This document shows positions 14,302 to 22,034 of a stretch of 32,088 nt of DNA, piece by piece; positions within the stretch are counted from its first letter, which is position 1; the number at the start of each line of letters is the position of its first letter. Origin of the DNA: a virus; IMG/VR virus record IMGVR_UViG_3300025687_003854, positions 1 to 32,088 of that record; one strand, written 5' to 3'. The notes below the pieces were generated by a model, which saw only the letters and a program-made list of their open reading frames with translations, was not told the DNA's origin and did not search any database. The position numbers and the translations under genes are program-made.

Positions 14302-14718
14302 ATGACTCAATATGGACCAAACTTTTTTAGAAAATACCTAGACATTCTAGAAGCGCCACAGTTGACACCAGCACAGCAAAACCTAAGGGATGCTGGCCAA
14401 GCAGCCATGATGGTCGGCACACAGAGGTTAAACAAAACATTAGGAAGTAAAGGTGCGAAAAATTTACCTGGTGTTACTCCCAATGTTCAAGCACAAGCAA
14501 ATAAAAACGCCGCTGAACTGCAAACTGCGATGGACAAAGCAAAAGCCACTCCCGGGGCAGGTGTTGGTGCTAGCCTTAGAGGCAGGGACGTTAACAAAGA
14601 CCACGGCGGTGAAGATGGCTCCGATTTCGACAACTTAGGTGGCACGGCAGATCCTGCTAATGTAAGCGGAACGGCTGCAAATCAAAGAGAAATAGACCGG
14701 TTACGTGGGAAAAAATAA
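14302..14718 (+). CDS. Hypothetical protein, possible internal head protein, 138 aa
   Basis: Starts after AAGGA. N terminus MTQYGPNFFRKYLDILEAPQ, with LE-A near residues 16-18 resembling a prohead cleavage site, then a polar, low-complexity body rich in Ala, Gly, Gln and Asn (AGQAAMMVGTQRLNKTLG; NVQAQANKNAAELQTAMDKA) and a basic end (REIDRLRGKK). No catalytic motif, membrane segment or known domain. Disorder and composition fit a capsid-internal or scaffolding-type protein, and its position at the end of the structural block supports that, but it is not proven. Confidence 0.55.
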   Translation: MTQYGPNFFRKYLDILEAPQLTPAQQNLRDAGQAAMMVGTQRLNKTLGSKGAKNLPGVTPNVQAQANKNAAELQTAMDKAKATPGAGVGASLRGRDVNKDHGGEDGSDFDNLGGTADPANVSGTAANQREIDRLRGKK

Positions 14719-14724
14719 TATTAT

Positions 14725-14752
14725 TTGACTTTAGGAACTCCTGTAGTATAAT
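14725..14752 (+). promoter_or_regulatory. Early-type promoter for mazG
   Basis: TTGACT (14725-14730), 16-bp spacer, TATAAT (14747-14752). Predicted start near 14759, leaving a 14-base leader that contains AGGAG before ATG 14773. The -10 box lies in the loop of an inverted repeat (see 14736). Confidence 0.7.
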
Positions 14753-14771
14753 AGTGCTACAGGAGTTTTTT
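14736..14771 (+). terminator. Hairpin plus T-run overlapping the mazG promoter and ribosome-binding site
   Basis: AACTCCTGTAG (14736-14746) and CTACAGGAGTT (14757-14767) form a perfect 11-bp stem with a 10-base loop holding the -10 box, followed by six T (14766-14771, two of them in the stem). It has the form of an intrinsic terminator for upstream transcripts, and its right arm contains the AGGAG of mazG. Confidence 0.7.
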
Positions 14772-14772
14772 A

Positions 14773-15183
14773 ATGACACAAATTGATCTAAACAAGTATT
14801 CAGAATTTGTAGATGCCGTTACCAGCAAAGAAAGTAAAGAAAATAACGACTTCACCTACCGTTGGACTACGCTAGTTAACAAACGTAATGCTAACCTGCC
14901 ACGATTAGTTACAGCCGCACTAGGACTCACAGCAGAAGGCGGAGAGTTTACAGAAATTGTAAAAAAGATTGTATTCCAAGGCAAGCCATTGGATGATGAC
15001 AATATTTTTCATATGAAGCGTGAACTGGGAGACATTATGTGGTATTGGGCTAATGCTTGTATGGCATTAGATTTGGATCCAAATGAAGTTATTGCAGAGA
15101 ATGTAAATAAACTAAAAGCACGTTATCCTGGCGGTGAGTTTGATGCTTACTACAGTGAAAACAGACAAGAGAACGACCTTTGA
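14773..15183 (+). CDS. mazG: MazG-like nucleotide pyrophosphohydrolase, 136 aa
   Basis: Contains the all-alpha NTP pyrophosphohydrolase metal site: ExxE at Glu 55 and Glu 58 (TAEGGEF) and ExxD at Glu 84 and Asp 87 (MKRELGDIMWYW). The family hydrolyses (d)NTPs to monophosphates and pyrophosphate and in marine phages has been proposed to influence nucleotide pools or (p)ppGpp. Single-domain length fits phage MazG. ATG 14773 follows AGGAG, itself part of the hairpin described at 14736. The stop overlaps a TTG start of the next gene. Confidence 0.9.
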   Translation: MTQIDLNKYSEFVDAVTSKESKENNDFTYRWTTLVNKRNANLPRLVTAALGLTAEGGEFTEIVKKIVFQGKPLDDDNIFHMKRELGDIMWYWANACMALDLDPNEVIAENVNKLKARYPGGEFDAYYSENRQENDL

Positions 15184-15434
15184 ACCATCCACTAGCAGGC
15201 AATTTAAGAGATTTAGAAGATCAAGCATTAGATGATCGTATTAAGGATCTAGCTAAAAAAATGACTTTTGCGTATCGTAGCAGTCCTACAGTCATTCCGC
15301 AAATGCAGATGATGATGGAAGATCTACAACTAGAACGCAGGCGCAGAGATAAAGAAAAGATGGAAAAGATTATGCAGCAGGCTAAAGAAGCTGACGGCGG
15401 CAAATCTAACTGGGATGATATAATAGACATATGA
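15180..15434 (+). CDS. Conserved-type phage protein, TTG start, 84 aa
   Basis: The only in-frame start near the beginning is TTG 15180, overlapping the mazG stop, which suggests coupling and a non-standard start. The product (MNHPLAGNLRDLEDQALDDR...) has helical and coiled-coil character with a highly charged segment (LERRRRDKEKMEKIMQQAKE). Proteins beginning HPLAxxLxxL are familiar from marine T4-like phages, from memory, but I cannot assign a role. Its stop overlaps the next ATG (ATGA). Confidence 0.65.
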   Translation: MNHPLAGNLRDLEDQALDDRIKDLAKKMTFAYRSSPTVIPQMQMMMEDLQLERRRRDKEKMEKIMQQAKEADGGKSNWDDIIDI

Positions 15435-16078
15435 TTACACTCAAAGAAAAGTTTGGCGCTGCTCTTGTACTAGATGATAACCTAGTACTTCCTAATTTTT
15501 GGGATGTCACTGTAGCACTAGAACCTAATCCAGCATTTGTAGAGGAACAATCCAGTTATAATAAAGCAGTTGATAGAATACAGGTTTTTATTGAAAGTAT
15601 TCTGGACAACAGTGTTTTTATTGGACCTGAGCACATTCAATCCTTTATGAAAGGCGTTCCTCTCAAAGGTGTTATACACACTACACCTGATATGCCTTAT
15701 GATCATATCTTAACACTATGTCTCTACACTAAATTCTCAAACATCGTAGAAGGTCGTTGTATTGTTACAAAGGTCAAGTTAGAAAGCTATCAAGGTGCTG
15801 GCATTGAACACAGTCATGGTTTAGAGGATGGTGAACCTGAAACTCTAAGACAGATCTTTAGTGATGAAGATGAGGCATTTGCAGAGTATTGGTATGATAG
15901 CAGGATTAAGTATTTTGACTTTGATGAATCTGGAATGAAACTACAATCATTAAGTTGGGACAAGTTTGATTTAGGATTTGACAAACGACCTGGGGATATT
16001 GTATCATTAGATACATTTAGAAGTAAAATTAAGCCTACAAAGCCAAAGGATAATGATGACGGGCCAGATATCGCTTGA
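15431..16078 (+). CDS. Hypothetical protein, 215 aa
   Basis: Starts at ATG 15431 by ATGA overlap with the gene before, and its end overlaps the DnaE-like gene by 26 bases, so this is a coupled cluster. The protein is acidic, soluble and mixed alpha-beta (PNFWDVTVALEPNPAFVEEQ; HILTLCLYTKFSNIVEGRC), with a Lys/Pro/Asp-rich, probably disordered tail (KIKPTKPKDNDDGPDIA). No catalytic motif recognised. Context between MazG and replication-type genes suggests nucleic-acid metabolism or a conserved phage role, without stronger evidence. Confidence 0.6.
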   Translation: MITLKEKFGAALVLDDNLVLPNFWDVTVALEPNPAFVEEQSSYNKAVDRIQVFIESILDNSVFIGPEHIQSFMKGVPLKGVIHTTPDMPYDHILTLCLYTKFSNIVEGRCIVTKVKLESYQGAGIEHSHGLEDGEPETLRQIFSDEDEAFAEYWYDSRIKYFDFDESGMKLQSLSWDKFDLGFDKRPGDIVSLDTFRSKIKPTKPKDNDDGPDIA

Positions 16079-16580
16079 TGCTTTTAGCAGACAGATTTAC
16101 ACACAAGATGATGCAGTCCAAGCATTATATGTAAATCCTAGTATTGATTTGAGCACTTTAGATTTACAAGAAGTAGAACAGTTTAATCGTGCAAACGAAC
16201 TACTGTACACCGGTTATGCAGAACTTAAACTAGCAGGTACACCTGATTGTACACCTGAAGAATATCACAGGCAGAATCAGCAAACATGGCACATGCCAGC
16301 AGAGTATGCAGAGTTTGATATTGCTAAGTGGCTGTTGGATCAATGTGAAACAGATGAACAACGTCAGCGTGTAGGGCAAGAACTAATGATGTACTTGGAG
16401 CGCGGCTTGTTTGACCTGTTAAACTTCCTACGCTACATGGTACAAGTAATGCGTGACAATAATATTGTATGGGGTGTTGGTAGAGGATCTAGCGTAGCAA
16501 GTTATGTGCTATACTTGATTGGTGTACACAAGATTGACAGTCTGTATTATGATTTAGACGTCACAGATTTCTTACGATAA
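16053..16580 (+). CDS. DnaE (DNA polymerase III alpha)-like fragment protein, 175 aa
   Basis: The C-terminal 70 residues resemble bacterial DnaE: LFDLLNFLRYMVQVMRDNNI, then VWGVGRGSSVASYVLYLIGV and HKIDSLYYDLDVTDFLR correspond to cellular YFLIVMEFI...DNG, VGPGRGSGAGSLVAYAL and ITDLDPLEFDLLFERFL. In DnaE this Gly/Ser motif contacts the incoming nucleotide phosphates. The phage protein ends just before the position of the catalytic PDFDVDF aspartates, and the PHP domain is absent, so it cannot be a polymerase alone. It may bind nucleotides or act with another protein. ATG 16053 or 16056 may be the start. A late box follows its stop. Confidence 0.7.
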   Translation: MMTGQISLDAFSRQIYTQDDAVQALYVNPSIDLSTLDLQEVEQFNRANELLYTGYAELKLAGTPDCTPEEYHRQNQQTWHMPAEYAEFDIAKWLLDQCETDEQRQRVGQELMMYLERGLFDLLNFLRYMVQVMRDNNIVWGVGRGSSVASYVLYLIGVHKIDSLYYDLDVTDFLR

Positions 16581-16583
16581 ATA
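16576..16583 (+). promoter_or_regulatory. Late promoter box overlapping a stop codon
   Basis: GATAAATA; its TAA (16578-16580) is the stop of the DnaE-like gene. Predicted start near 16589, before AAGGAG and ATG 16609. Confidence 0.65.
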
Positions 16584-16608
16584 ATATACGCATATTAAGG
16601 AGATTGAT

Positions 16609-17100
16609 ATGGCTCAGAGAAAGTATAGAACAGCCCAGGGTAAGATGGTAGACTTTGGTGCTATGCTTACAAACAACGAACTAGTACCAGCACTAGGTAA
16701 TATGAATGTTAACGCACGTGGTGACGAAATTACTAGCGACGGCACTATTACTAAAACACGTGAACAGATTATGCGGGAGTACTATCATATGAATACTCCG
16801 GTACCAGAAGACGGTCCAATTCCTGATAGCGGCGCAGCAGTTCCAGACGAAAATATCCCTGTAGATGATTGGGCAGATTGGGAACCAGCACAGGTTGAAA
16901 GTCCTGTTGAAGAACCACAAGCAGAAGAACCAGAAAAGCCTGCAGGTACAAACATTGCACAAATGGTTGCAGAACGTTCACAAGAGCAAACAAGCACTCC
17001 TTCAGGTAGTTTAGCAAGCAGTGTTGCAGGTACAAAGACTGTTACACAGGAAGTAGATAAAACAGGTTTTGAGGAAACAACAGGACTAAAGAGGTTATAA
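16609..17100 (+). CDS. Conserved phage protein, probable virion-associated, 163 aa
   Basis: N terminus MAQRKYRTAQGKMVDFGAML and GNMNVNARGDEI form a conserved-looking block that I associate with marine T4-like phages. A long acidic Pro/Glu-rich linker follows (VESPVEEPQAEEPEKPAG) and a polar tail. Strong ribosome-binding site (AAGGAG) behind a late promoter box, so it is expected late in infection and likely a virion or assembly component. The last residues precede the GroES-like gene by two bases, and the co-chaperonin might assist this or other head proteins. Function not known. Confidence 0.65.
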   Translation: MAQRKYRTAQGKMVDFGAMLTNNELVPALGNMNVNARGDEITSDGTITKTREQIMREYYHMNTPVPEDGPIPDSGAAVPDENIPVDDWADWEPAQVESPVEEPQAEEPEKPAGTNIAQMVAERSQEQTSTPSGSLASSVAGTKTVTQEVDKTGFEETTGLKRL

Positions 17101-17102
17101 AA

Positions 17103-17474
17103 ATGCCAATTAGCAATACTAGAATCACAGGCACCTTCCGGCCACTACACGACGGTGTATTAGTTAAAGAAATGAAGTTTGATGAAGTACGTACAGCAAG
17201 TGGACTTATTATTCCAGGCGACGATGCAACACTAAGAGGTATTCATCCACGCTGGGCACAGGTGGTTGAGATTGGTCACGAACAGACTGATGTTAGTGTA
17301 GGCGAATGGGTACTAGTAGCCCATGGTCGTTGGAGCAGAGGGTTTGAACTAAACGGTGAAACACATCGTACAGTTGATCCAAAAGACATCCTAATGACCA
17401 GTGATGAACGTCCACAGGACGAAGTATTTGCACCAAGCATGGGGCACCAGACACTAGAGGCAGTAGATGGTTGA
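17103..17474 (+). CDS. GroES-like co-chaperonin (T4 gp31 analogue), 123 aa
   Basis: Starts FRPLHDGVLVKEMKFDE (family RPLxDRVLVK), then a mobile-loop-like stretch with SGLIIPGDD (family GGI-hydrophobic), then GIHPRWAQVVEIG and VGEWVLVAHGRWSRGFEL, matching the GroES beta-barrel GxVxAVG and VGDxVxF motifs. In T4, gp31 replaces host GroES so that GroEL folds the large major capsid protein; the same role is inferred. At 123 residues it is longer than GroES (about 97) and close to gp31 (111). It starts two bases after the stop of the preceding gene, with AGAGG upstream, and ends in overlap with the coiled-coil peptide gene. Confidence 0.85.
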   Translation: MPISNTRITGTFRPLHDGVLVKEMKFDEVRTASGLIIPGDDATLRGIHPRWAQVVEIGHEQTDVSVGEWVLVAHGRWSRGFELNGETHRTVDPKDILMTSDERPQDEVFAPSMGHQTLEAVDG

Positions 17475-17628
17475 TATGCCTATCGCAGCGCCGCCACATG
17501 TGAGAGAAGATATTCTTAAACGTAATGTTGGTGAACTACAAGAACAACTAAAACGAGCATACATTAGAATCAAAGAACTTACCAAAGAACTAGAAGAACT
17601 AGAACGTGAGAAATCAAAAACTAGTTAA
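17467..17628 (+). CDS. Small coiled-coil protein, 53 aa
   Basis: Frame from ATG 17467 (or 17476) to TAA 17626-17628, overlapping the GroES-like stop and the start of the FkbM gene. The product begins MVDMPIAAPPHVREDILKRN and continues as a clear coiled coil (VGELQEQLKRAYIRIKELTK, then ELEELEREKSK). A proline-rich head plus coiled coil suggests an oligomeric adaptor. I recall similar small proteins in marine T4-like phages but cannot name a function. Confidence 0.7.
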   Translation: MVDMPIAAPPHVREDILKRNVGELQEQLKRAYIRIKELTKELEELEREKSKTS

Positions 17629-18373
17629 CACTCGCTATGGTAACATGTACGTCTTTAGCGATGATCCTACCATTGGTCGGAGTTTAGATTGCTATGGAGA
17701 ATACTGTTATCCTGAAGTTGATCTACTTCTAGCACTGCTAGATAGTAATAGTTTTGTTTTAGATGTAGGCGCGAATGTTGGATCACACACACTAGGCTTT
17801 GCACCTTATGTAAGCAAAGTCGTAGCATTTGAACCTGATCCAGAATGCCACGATCTGCTAGCAAAGAACATAGGCATGCAGGACCGTGGTGTTGCACGTA
17901 AGATTAGTATTAATCCTATTGCCCTCAGCGACAGTGTGCAAGAAGTTAGTACACAGTTTGATTACGGTAAAACAAAAGTAACACCCGGCGGATCAATAGT
18001 ACAAACCAAACTAGATAATATACAGGGTTTCCCTCGCATTGATCTAATCAAGATCGATGTAGAAGGTATGGAGTATAATGTACTCAAAGGTGCTCAAAAT
18101 ACCATCACATACTTTAGACCTATCCTGTTTATTGAAATGCAGGACGCAAGCCTTAACAGTTTGGTGTTTGACTTCTTGGACAATCTAAGTTATAATATGT
18201 ATTGGGCAGCATGTGCAACGTTCAATCCAAACAATCATAAGCATAACAGCGAGGATGTGTTTGGACCGCAACATGGTGTGCTAAATTGGTTATGTACACC
18301 TACACCAATACAAACAGATCTAAAGCCAGTACAAGATCGTACAGACACTATAGAGAAAGCAGTACTTAGATGA
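17606..18373 (+). CDS. FkbM-family SAM-dependent methyltransferase, 255 aa
   Basis: Motif I VLDVGANVGS (residues 51-60), acidic motif II AFEPDPE (75-80), and the family signature LIKIDVEGMEYNVLKGA (from 148) are all present, typical of FkbM O-methyltransferases that act on sugars and small metabolites. Starts at GTG 17606, overlapping the previous gene; ATG 17645 would remove 13 residues. No SD stands out, so coupling is likely. The stop overlaps the clamp-loader start (ATGA). A target is not visible; virion or cell-surface glycans are one possibility. Confidence 0.85.
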   Translation: MRNQKLVNTRYGNMYVFSDDPTIGRSLDCYGEYCYPEVDLLLALLDSNSFVLDVGANVGSHTLGFAPYVSKVVAFEPDPECHDLLAKNIGMQDRGVARKISINPIALSDSVQEVSTQFDYGKTKVTPGGSIVQTKLDNIQGFPRIDLIKIDVEGMEYNVLKGAQNTITYFRPILFIEMQDASLNSLVFDFLDNLSYNMYWAACATFNPNNHKHNSEDVFGPQHGVLNWLCTPTPIQTDLKPVQDRTDTIEKAVLR

Positions 18374-19287
18374 AAGAACTTTGGACAGAAAAGTATAGAC
18401 CCGATACACTAGAAGGCTATGTGTTTCGTGATAACGATCAAAAGCATCAGGTAGAAAGTTGGATTACGAGTGGTGCTATTCCGCATTTGTTGTTTAGCGG
18501 TGCACCGGGTGTAGGCAAGACTACACTAGCAAAGATCCTAATCAATCAATTGGGTGTACAGGATGTTGATGTACTAGAGATCAATGCCAGTCGTGAAAAC
18601 AGTGTAGACAACGTGCGTGAACGTATCACTAACTTTGTAGCAACTATGCCCTTTGGTGAGTTTAAAGTTGTACTACTTGATGAGGCAGATTACATTTCGC
18701 CAAACGGACAGGCAGCACTACGTGGTGTAATGGAAACATATTCAAGCACCGCACGTTTTATCCTAACCTGTAACTATCCCAACAAAGTTATTCCTGCACT
18801 ACACAGTAGGTGTCAGGGCTTTCATATTGAAAAGATTGATACCACAGAGTTCACAGCACGTATTGCCACAGTATTAGTGACAGAAGGTGTTGAGATTGAT
18901 ATTGATACGCTGGACAGTTATGTAAAGGCTACATATCCTGATCTACGCAAGTGCATCAATCTAGTGCAGATGAACAGTGTGGATGGCAAACTAGTACGTC
19001 CACAGGAGTCTGATAGTGCAATGGCTGACTACAGACTAACAGTTGTTGACCTGTTTAAAGAAGGCAAACTACTAGAAGCACGTAAACTACTATGCAGTCA
19101 AGTACGTGCAGATGAAATGGACGAACTGTTCCGCTGGATGTATGACAATCTAGAACTGTGGAGTGACACACAAGAAGGTCAGGATCAAGCAGTACTAATC
19201 ATTGCTAAAGGATTGCGCAACATTCCAATGGTAGCGGATCAAGAGATCAACTTGGCAGCAACATTGGTAGAGCTTACTCAAGTATGA
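18370..19287 (+). CDS. 44: Sliding-clamp loader ATPase, T4 gp44-like, 305 aa
   Basis: RFC-type AAA+ protein: start LWTEKYRPDTLEGYV, Walker A GAPGVGKT (residues 44-51), Walker B VVLLDEAD (100-107), sensor 1 TCNYPNK, and SRC at 146-148. These match the T4 gp44 large clamp-loader subunit, which with gp62 loads the gp45 clamp onto primer-template DNA. Length is close to T4 gp44 (319). Neither gp62 nor gp45 is recognisable next to it; the neighbours are FkbM and a radical SAM gene, both joined by ATGA overlaps. Strong identification. Confidence 0.93.
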   Translation: MKELWTEKYRPDTLEGYVFRDNDQKHQVESWITSGAIPHLLFSGAPGVGKTTLAKILINQLGVQDVDVLEINASRENSVDNVRERITNFVATMPFGEFKVVLLDEADYISPNGQAALRGVMETYSSTARFILTCNYPNKVIPALHSRCQGFHIEKIDTTEFTARIATVLVTEGVEIDIDTLDSYVKATYPDLRKCINLVQMNSVDGKLVRPQESDSAMADYRLTVVDLFKEGKLLEARKLLCSQVRADEMDELFRWMYDNLELWSDTQEGQDQAVLIIAKGLRNIPMVADQEINLAATLVELTQV

Positions 19288-20243
19288 GTCTTTTTAACCG
19301 GTTAAAATTTGGCGATAGTTTCTGTGTTTTACCTTTTATACACAAGCACGTAGATTTAGGAGGTAAACAACGGTTATGCTGTAACTCTGACGAAACTGTC
19401 ACACAAGATAGGATAAATGAGGTACGCCAGCTTATGTTGGCAGGTAATCCGGTAGGTGAATGTGTAAAATGTGTAGCTTGTGAATCTACTAATAGAATAA
19501 GCGAAAGACAAAATCAGTCCAAGGATTGGTTAAAACATCTCGATATACAAAACTGGATCGAAAATTGTACTGAGGTAAGTTATGATTTAAGATATAGTAA
19601 TCTTTGTAATCTTAGATGCCAAACATGTGGGCCTTATGCTAGCAGTGCTTGGGCTAAATTTTTACAAAAAAACGACGTGTATAAAAGTTGGGAACCAGAC
19701 AGTATTGACATAAATCCAGATGCTAAACGCATCTATCTTGCAGGTGGTGAACCCTTTCTTATTAAATCTTTTAGCAAAGCTCTGAACAATGTTACCAATA
19801 CAGATTGTGAAATTGTAGTAAACACAAATGCTACTATTTTAACTGATCATATGATAGAAGCACTAGCTAGATTTTCAAATGTTTGCTTTGTCTTAAGTAT
19901 AGATGGCATAGGGCCTGTAATAGAACAAATACGTACAGGCTGTAATTGGAAAACAATACAAGATAATATAATAAAACTTAGGAATAAACTAGATCCTAAT
20001 TTTATGGTTAATACTGTTTTACAAAAAGATAACATAGACGATGTGCCAAATATTGCTAATTGGATCGATAGCCAAAATATATCGAACTGGCATGTGACTG
20101 TGTTGACTAGCCCTGAACAATATCATTACAGTCTTTACAAGGGTGTTCCAAATTGGAAAAATTTATGGATAAATCAATGTGTACAAACTAATCAGCAAGC
20201 ACAATCTGCTCTTAAAACAGTTTATAAAAGTTTGTACATGTAG
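19284..20243 (+). CDS. Radical SAM protein, 319 aa
   Basis: The radical SAM cluster motif CNLRCQTC is at Cys 108, 112 and 115. An N-terminal Cys-rich region has Cys 14 (CVLPF), Cys 32-33 and Cys 60, 63 and 66 (CVKCVAC), probably an auxiliary Fe-S site as in twitch or SPASM-like members. Downstream are GGEPFLI (SAM-binding GGE) and VNTNAT. Such enzymes use SAM and a 4Fe-4S cluster for radical chemistry; the substrate is unknown. The start overlaps the clamp-loader stop (ATGA), and the end overlaps the minus-strand oxygenase by 22 bases. The phage IscA-like carrier at 5837 could supply clusters. Confidence 0.88.
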   Translation: MSLFNRLKFGDSFCVLPFIHKHVDLGGKQRLCCNSDETVTQDRINEVRQLMLAGNPVGECVKCVACESTNRISERQNQSKDWLKHLDIQNWIENCTEVSYDLRYSNLCNLRCQTCGPYASSAWAKFLQKNDVYKSWEPDSIDINPDAKRIYLAGGEPFLIKSFSKALNNVTNTDCEIVVNTNATILTDHMIEALARFSNVCFVLSIDGIGPVIEQIRTGCNWKTIQDNIIKLRNKLDPNFMVNTVLQKDNIDDVPNIANWIDSQNISNWHVTVLTSPEQYHYSLYKGVPNWKNLWINQCVQTNQQAQSALKTVYKSLYM

Positions 20244-20836
20244 CGTGTCATAATACTCTGACGCAAGTTGCAGGGTATAGGATCACAGCGATGCCAACTG
20301 TAAGCATCCACACGCATTAACCAACTAAAGTTAGGACGGAACGGAAACCTTTTTATCTCGTTATCTTGTTCATCAGTGACGCTAGTCCCCCACTGTTCTC
20401 CACCGTCACAGAACATATAGATCTGCCAAGCAGTGTTAATAGTGTGTCCATCATAATGATTGTTTACACCATAGCCCCTATAGTCTTCCCAAAGGCTACT
20501 GGTAGTCCAGCGATCACCTTTATATTCAAGCCCATCTAAACTATATACTGCCTGTTGTACGTCTGTGTGTTGCATAATGTTATGGTAGTACTCTTTCCAA
20601 AAGTCTATACTGCCACTTTCAGGTATGTAGATTGCACGGTTTTGGTTAAATCCTTCTGGGTTGGTACGGCTCATTTCAGTAGCCATATTGGGCCAGTATT
20701 GCATACACAGTTCATACAGCTCTGGATCTAGTGTATCCTCAATAACCACATGCCAGTAAGGTTCCCATTCAACAGTGGCTTGTTGCAATTTTGCAACGGT
20801 ATATTTTCTGTATTTTTCCCAAGAAATGGCTGACAC
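20222..20836 (-). CDS. 2OG-Fe(II) oxygenase-like protein, 204 aa
   Basis: Iron-ligand pattern HxD at His 127 and Asp 129 (NNHYDGHTINTAWQIY), a distal His 182 (YSWHRCD) and Arg 192 (RQSIMTRY) for 2-oxoglutarate fits the double-stranded beta-helix oxygenase family. Such enzymes hydroxylate proteins, nucleic-acid bases or small molecules; the target is unknown. The start is GTG 20836, preceded on the minus strand by AGGA, and lies within the -35 region of the plus-strand promoter at 20830. It is convergent with the radical SAM gene. The motif spacing makes the family likely but without biochemical proof. Confidence 0.78.
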   Translation of the reverse strand: MSAISWEKYRKYTVAKLQQATVEWEPYWHVVIEDTLDPELYELCMQYWPNMATEMSRTNPEGFNQNRAIYIPESGSIDFWKEYYHNIMQHTDVQQAVYSLDGLEYKGDRWTTSSLWEDYRGYGVNNHYDGHTINTAWQIYMFCDGGEQWGTSVTDEQDNEIKRFPFRPNFSWLMRVDAYSWHRCDPIPCNLRQSIMTRYMYKLL

Positions 20837-20857
20837 AAGTGTATCCTATGCTATTAT
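20830..20857 (+). promoter_or_regulatory. Early-type promoter
   Basis: CTGACA (20830-20835), 16-bp spacer, extended -10 TGCTATTAT (20849-20857). Predicted start near 20864, giving an approximately 91-base leader before ATG 20955. The leader has CCTT-AGCGC-AAGG and GTAAG...CTTAC complementarities, so it may be structured. Confidence 0.65.
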
Positions 20858-20954
20858 ATATTTGTAAGTGAGGTAACTGACGAAATTAAGTTCCTTAGCG
20901 CAAGGCGGAAAGTGCCCCTTACACCAGTTTAACAAGGACCAAAAGGATCAGAAC

Positions 20955-21677
20955 ATGGCCCGATTTGATTATAATACTACTTATCCGCTCCGAGACGTGA
21001 TGGCTGCGAGCGTGATGGCCTACCGCCTCAACGGTGACGAATACGTTACTAATACTGTAAGCGAATACGATGAGGATGACAATCATGTCATTCGCAAGCA
21101 TGCTAACAAGCATCTCATGCTGTTCACGATCACAGATGCAACTCCGCCTCGCAATTTTAATCCTAAGGATTTTTGGTTTGAAAATGTTGCTGACGAGGAG
21201 GACTATGAGGTTGCTGATACTATCATTAGCTACTACACTGGACTCATGCTCAAGGCAATGGGTGCTACTATCAACGAGTTCGAGCAGAAGGTGTTGGGTC
21301 TTGTCAAAGCTGACAAAGTAACAGCTGGAGAATTTGGTATCGTTGCTAGCCTGCCCAAGAGCTACTTCCGTAGTGTGGAGCGTGATGCAGTCGAAGCACA
21401 ACAGCGAGCTCTGTCAGATGATAGCCAGTATGTTGGTAAGATCGGTGAGACTGTAGAGCTTGCGATTGACGTACTTCGTTGCAACTTTATCCAGAAGTTG
21501 AACTGTCACGTTGTTAACGCTCGTGCAGGCAACGATCTGATCGTTTTCTTTACCAGCAATGCCAATGACTTTAACGGTATGCGTTGTGGTAACATTAAGG
21601 GTCGTGTTAAGCGGCATCAGACCAGCAACTACCACGGCGGTAAAGAAACTGTCCTCAACTATGTGAAAAAGATTTAG
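20955..21677 (+). CDS. Conserved-looking hypothetical protein, 240 aa
   Basis: Starts at ATG 20955 after AAAAGGATCAGAAC behind an early-type promoter and a long leader. Soluble protein with helix-rich centre (SLPKSYFRSVERDAVEAQQR) and a beta-rich, basic C-terminal half (GRVKRHQTSNYHGGKETV). The C-rich stretch NVNF is absent and no catalytic motif is recognisable. Early promotion and a basic tail suggest a nucleic-acid or host-takeover role, but this is inference only. It leads a unit of small genes that ends at the hairpins around 22030-22155. Confidence 0.65.
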   Translation: MARFDYNTTYPLRDVMAASVMAYRLNGDEYVTNTVSEYDEDDNHVIRKHANKHLMLFTITDATPPRNFNPKDFWFENVADEEDYEVADTIISYYTGLMLKAMGATINEFEQKVLGLVKADKVTAGEFGIVASLPKSYFRSVERDAVEAQQRALSDDSQYVGKIGETVELAIDVLRCNFIQKLNCHVVNARAGNDLIVFFTSNANDFNGMRCGNIKGRVKRHQTSNYHGGKETVLNYVKKI

Positions 21678-21679
21678 TT

Positions 21680-21778
21680 ATGACTAAAGTTGAGATAAGT
21701 GTCGCTGCTGTGGTAGGTATTCTTGTAGCAATCTACATCACTTATATACAGCCCATGATTATGAGTATTTTCTCATGA
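21680..21778 (+). CDS. Single-pass membrane peptide, 32 aa
   Basis: Complete frame ATG 21680 to TGA 21776-21778, two bases after the upstream stop and overlapping the next ATG (ATGA). The product MTKVEISVAAVVGILVAIYI is almost entirely one transmembrane helix. Tight coupling to both neighbours supports it being translated. No further function can be read. Confidence 0.5.
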   Translation: MTKVEISVAAVVGILVAIYITYIQPMIMSIFS

Positions 21779-22020
21779 ACACCTTATACATGTTACTTTT
21801 TAGTTTTGTCTTGATTACACCGGAAGGTCCTAGAGACGAAGTTATACATGTTTATAGCAAACATTTTGAAACTGAGCAATCATGTAAGGAAACCCTTGAA
21901 AGTTGGGGTTGGTTTATCAAGGGTAGTTCTACTCAGGCACTTAATGATATGCTCAAAGAAGGACACGAAGTAAAACTGAAGCACGTAAAATGTGTGCCTC
22001 AGCCCAAGACGAGTCCGTAG
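21775..22020 (+). CDS. Small exported or membrane-anchored protein, 81 aa
   Basis: Hydrophobic N terminus MNTLYMLLFSFVLITPEGPR reads as a signal peptide or anchor. The remainder is polar with two cysteines (EQSCKETLESWGWF and HVKCVPQ) that could bridge in the periplasm. Start overlaps the TM peptide gene (ATGA). Downstream lie the tandem hairpins at 22035. No family recognised. Confidence 0.55.
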   Translation: MNTLYMLLFSFVLITPEGPRDEVIHVYSKHFETEQSCKETLESWGWFIKGSSTQALNDMLKEGHEVKLKHVKCVPQPKTSP

Positions 22021-22034
22021 GGAGTGCGGACTAG

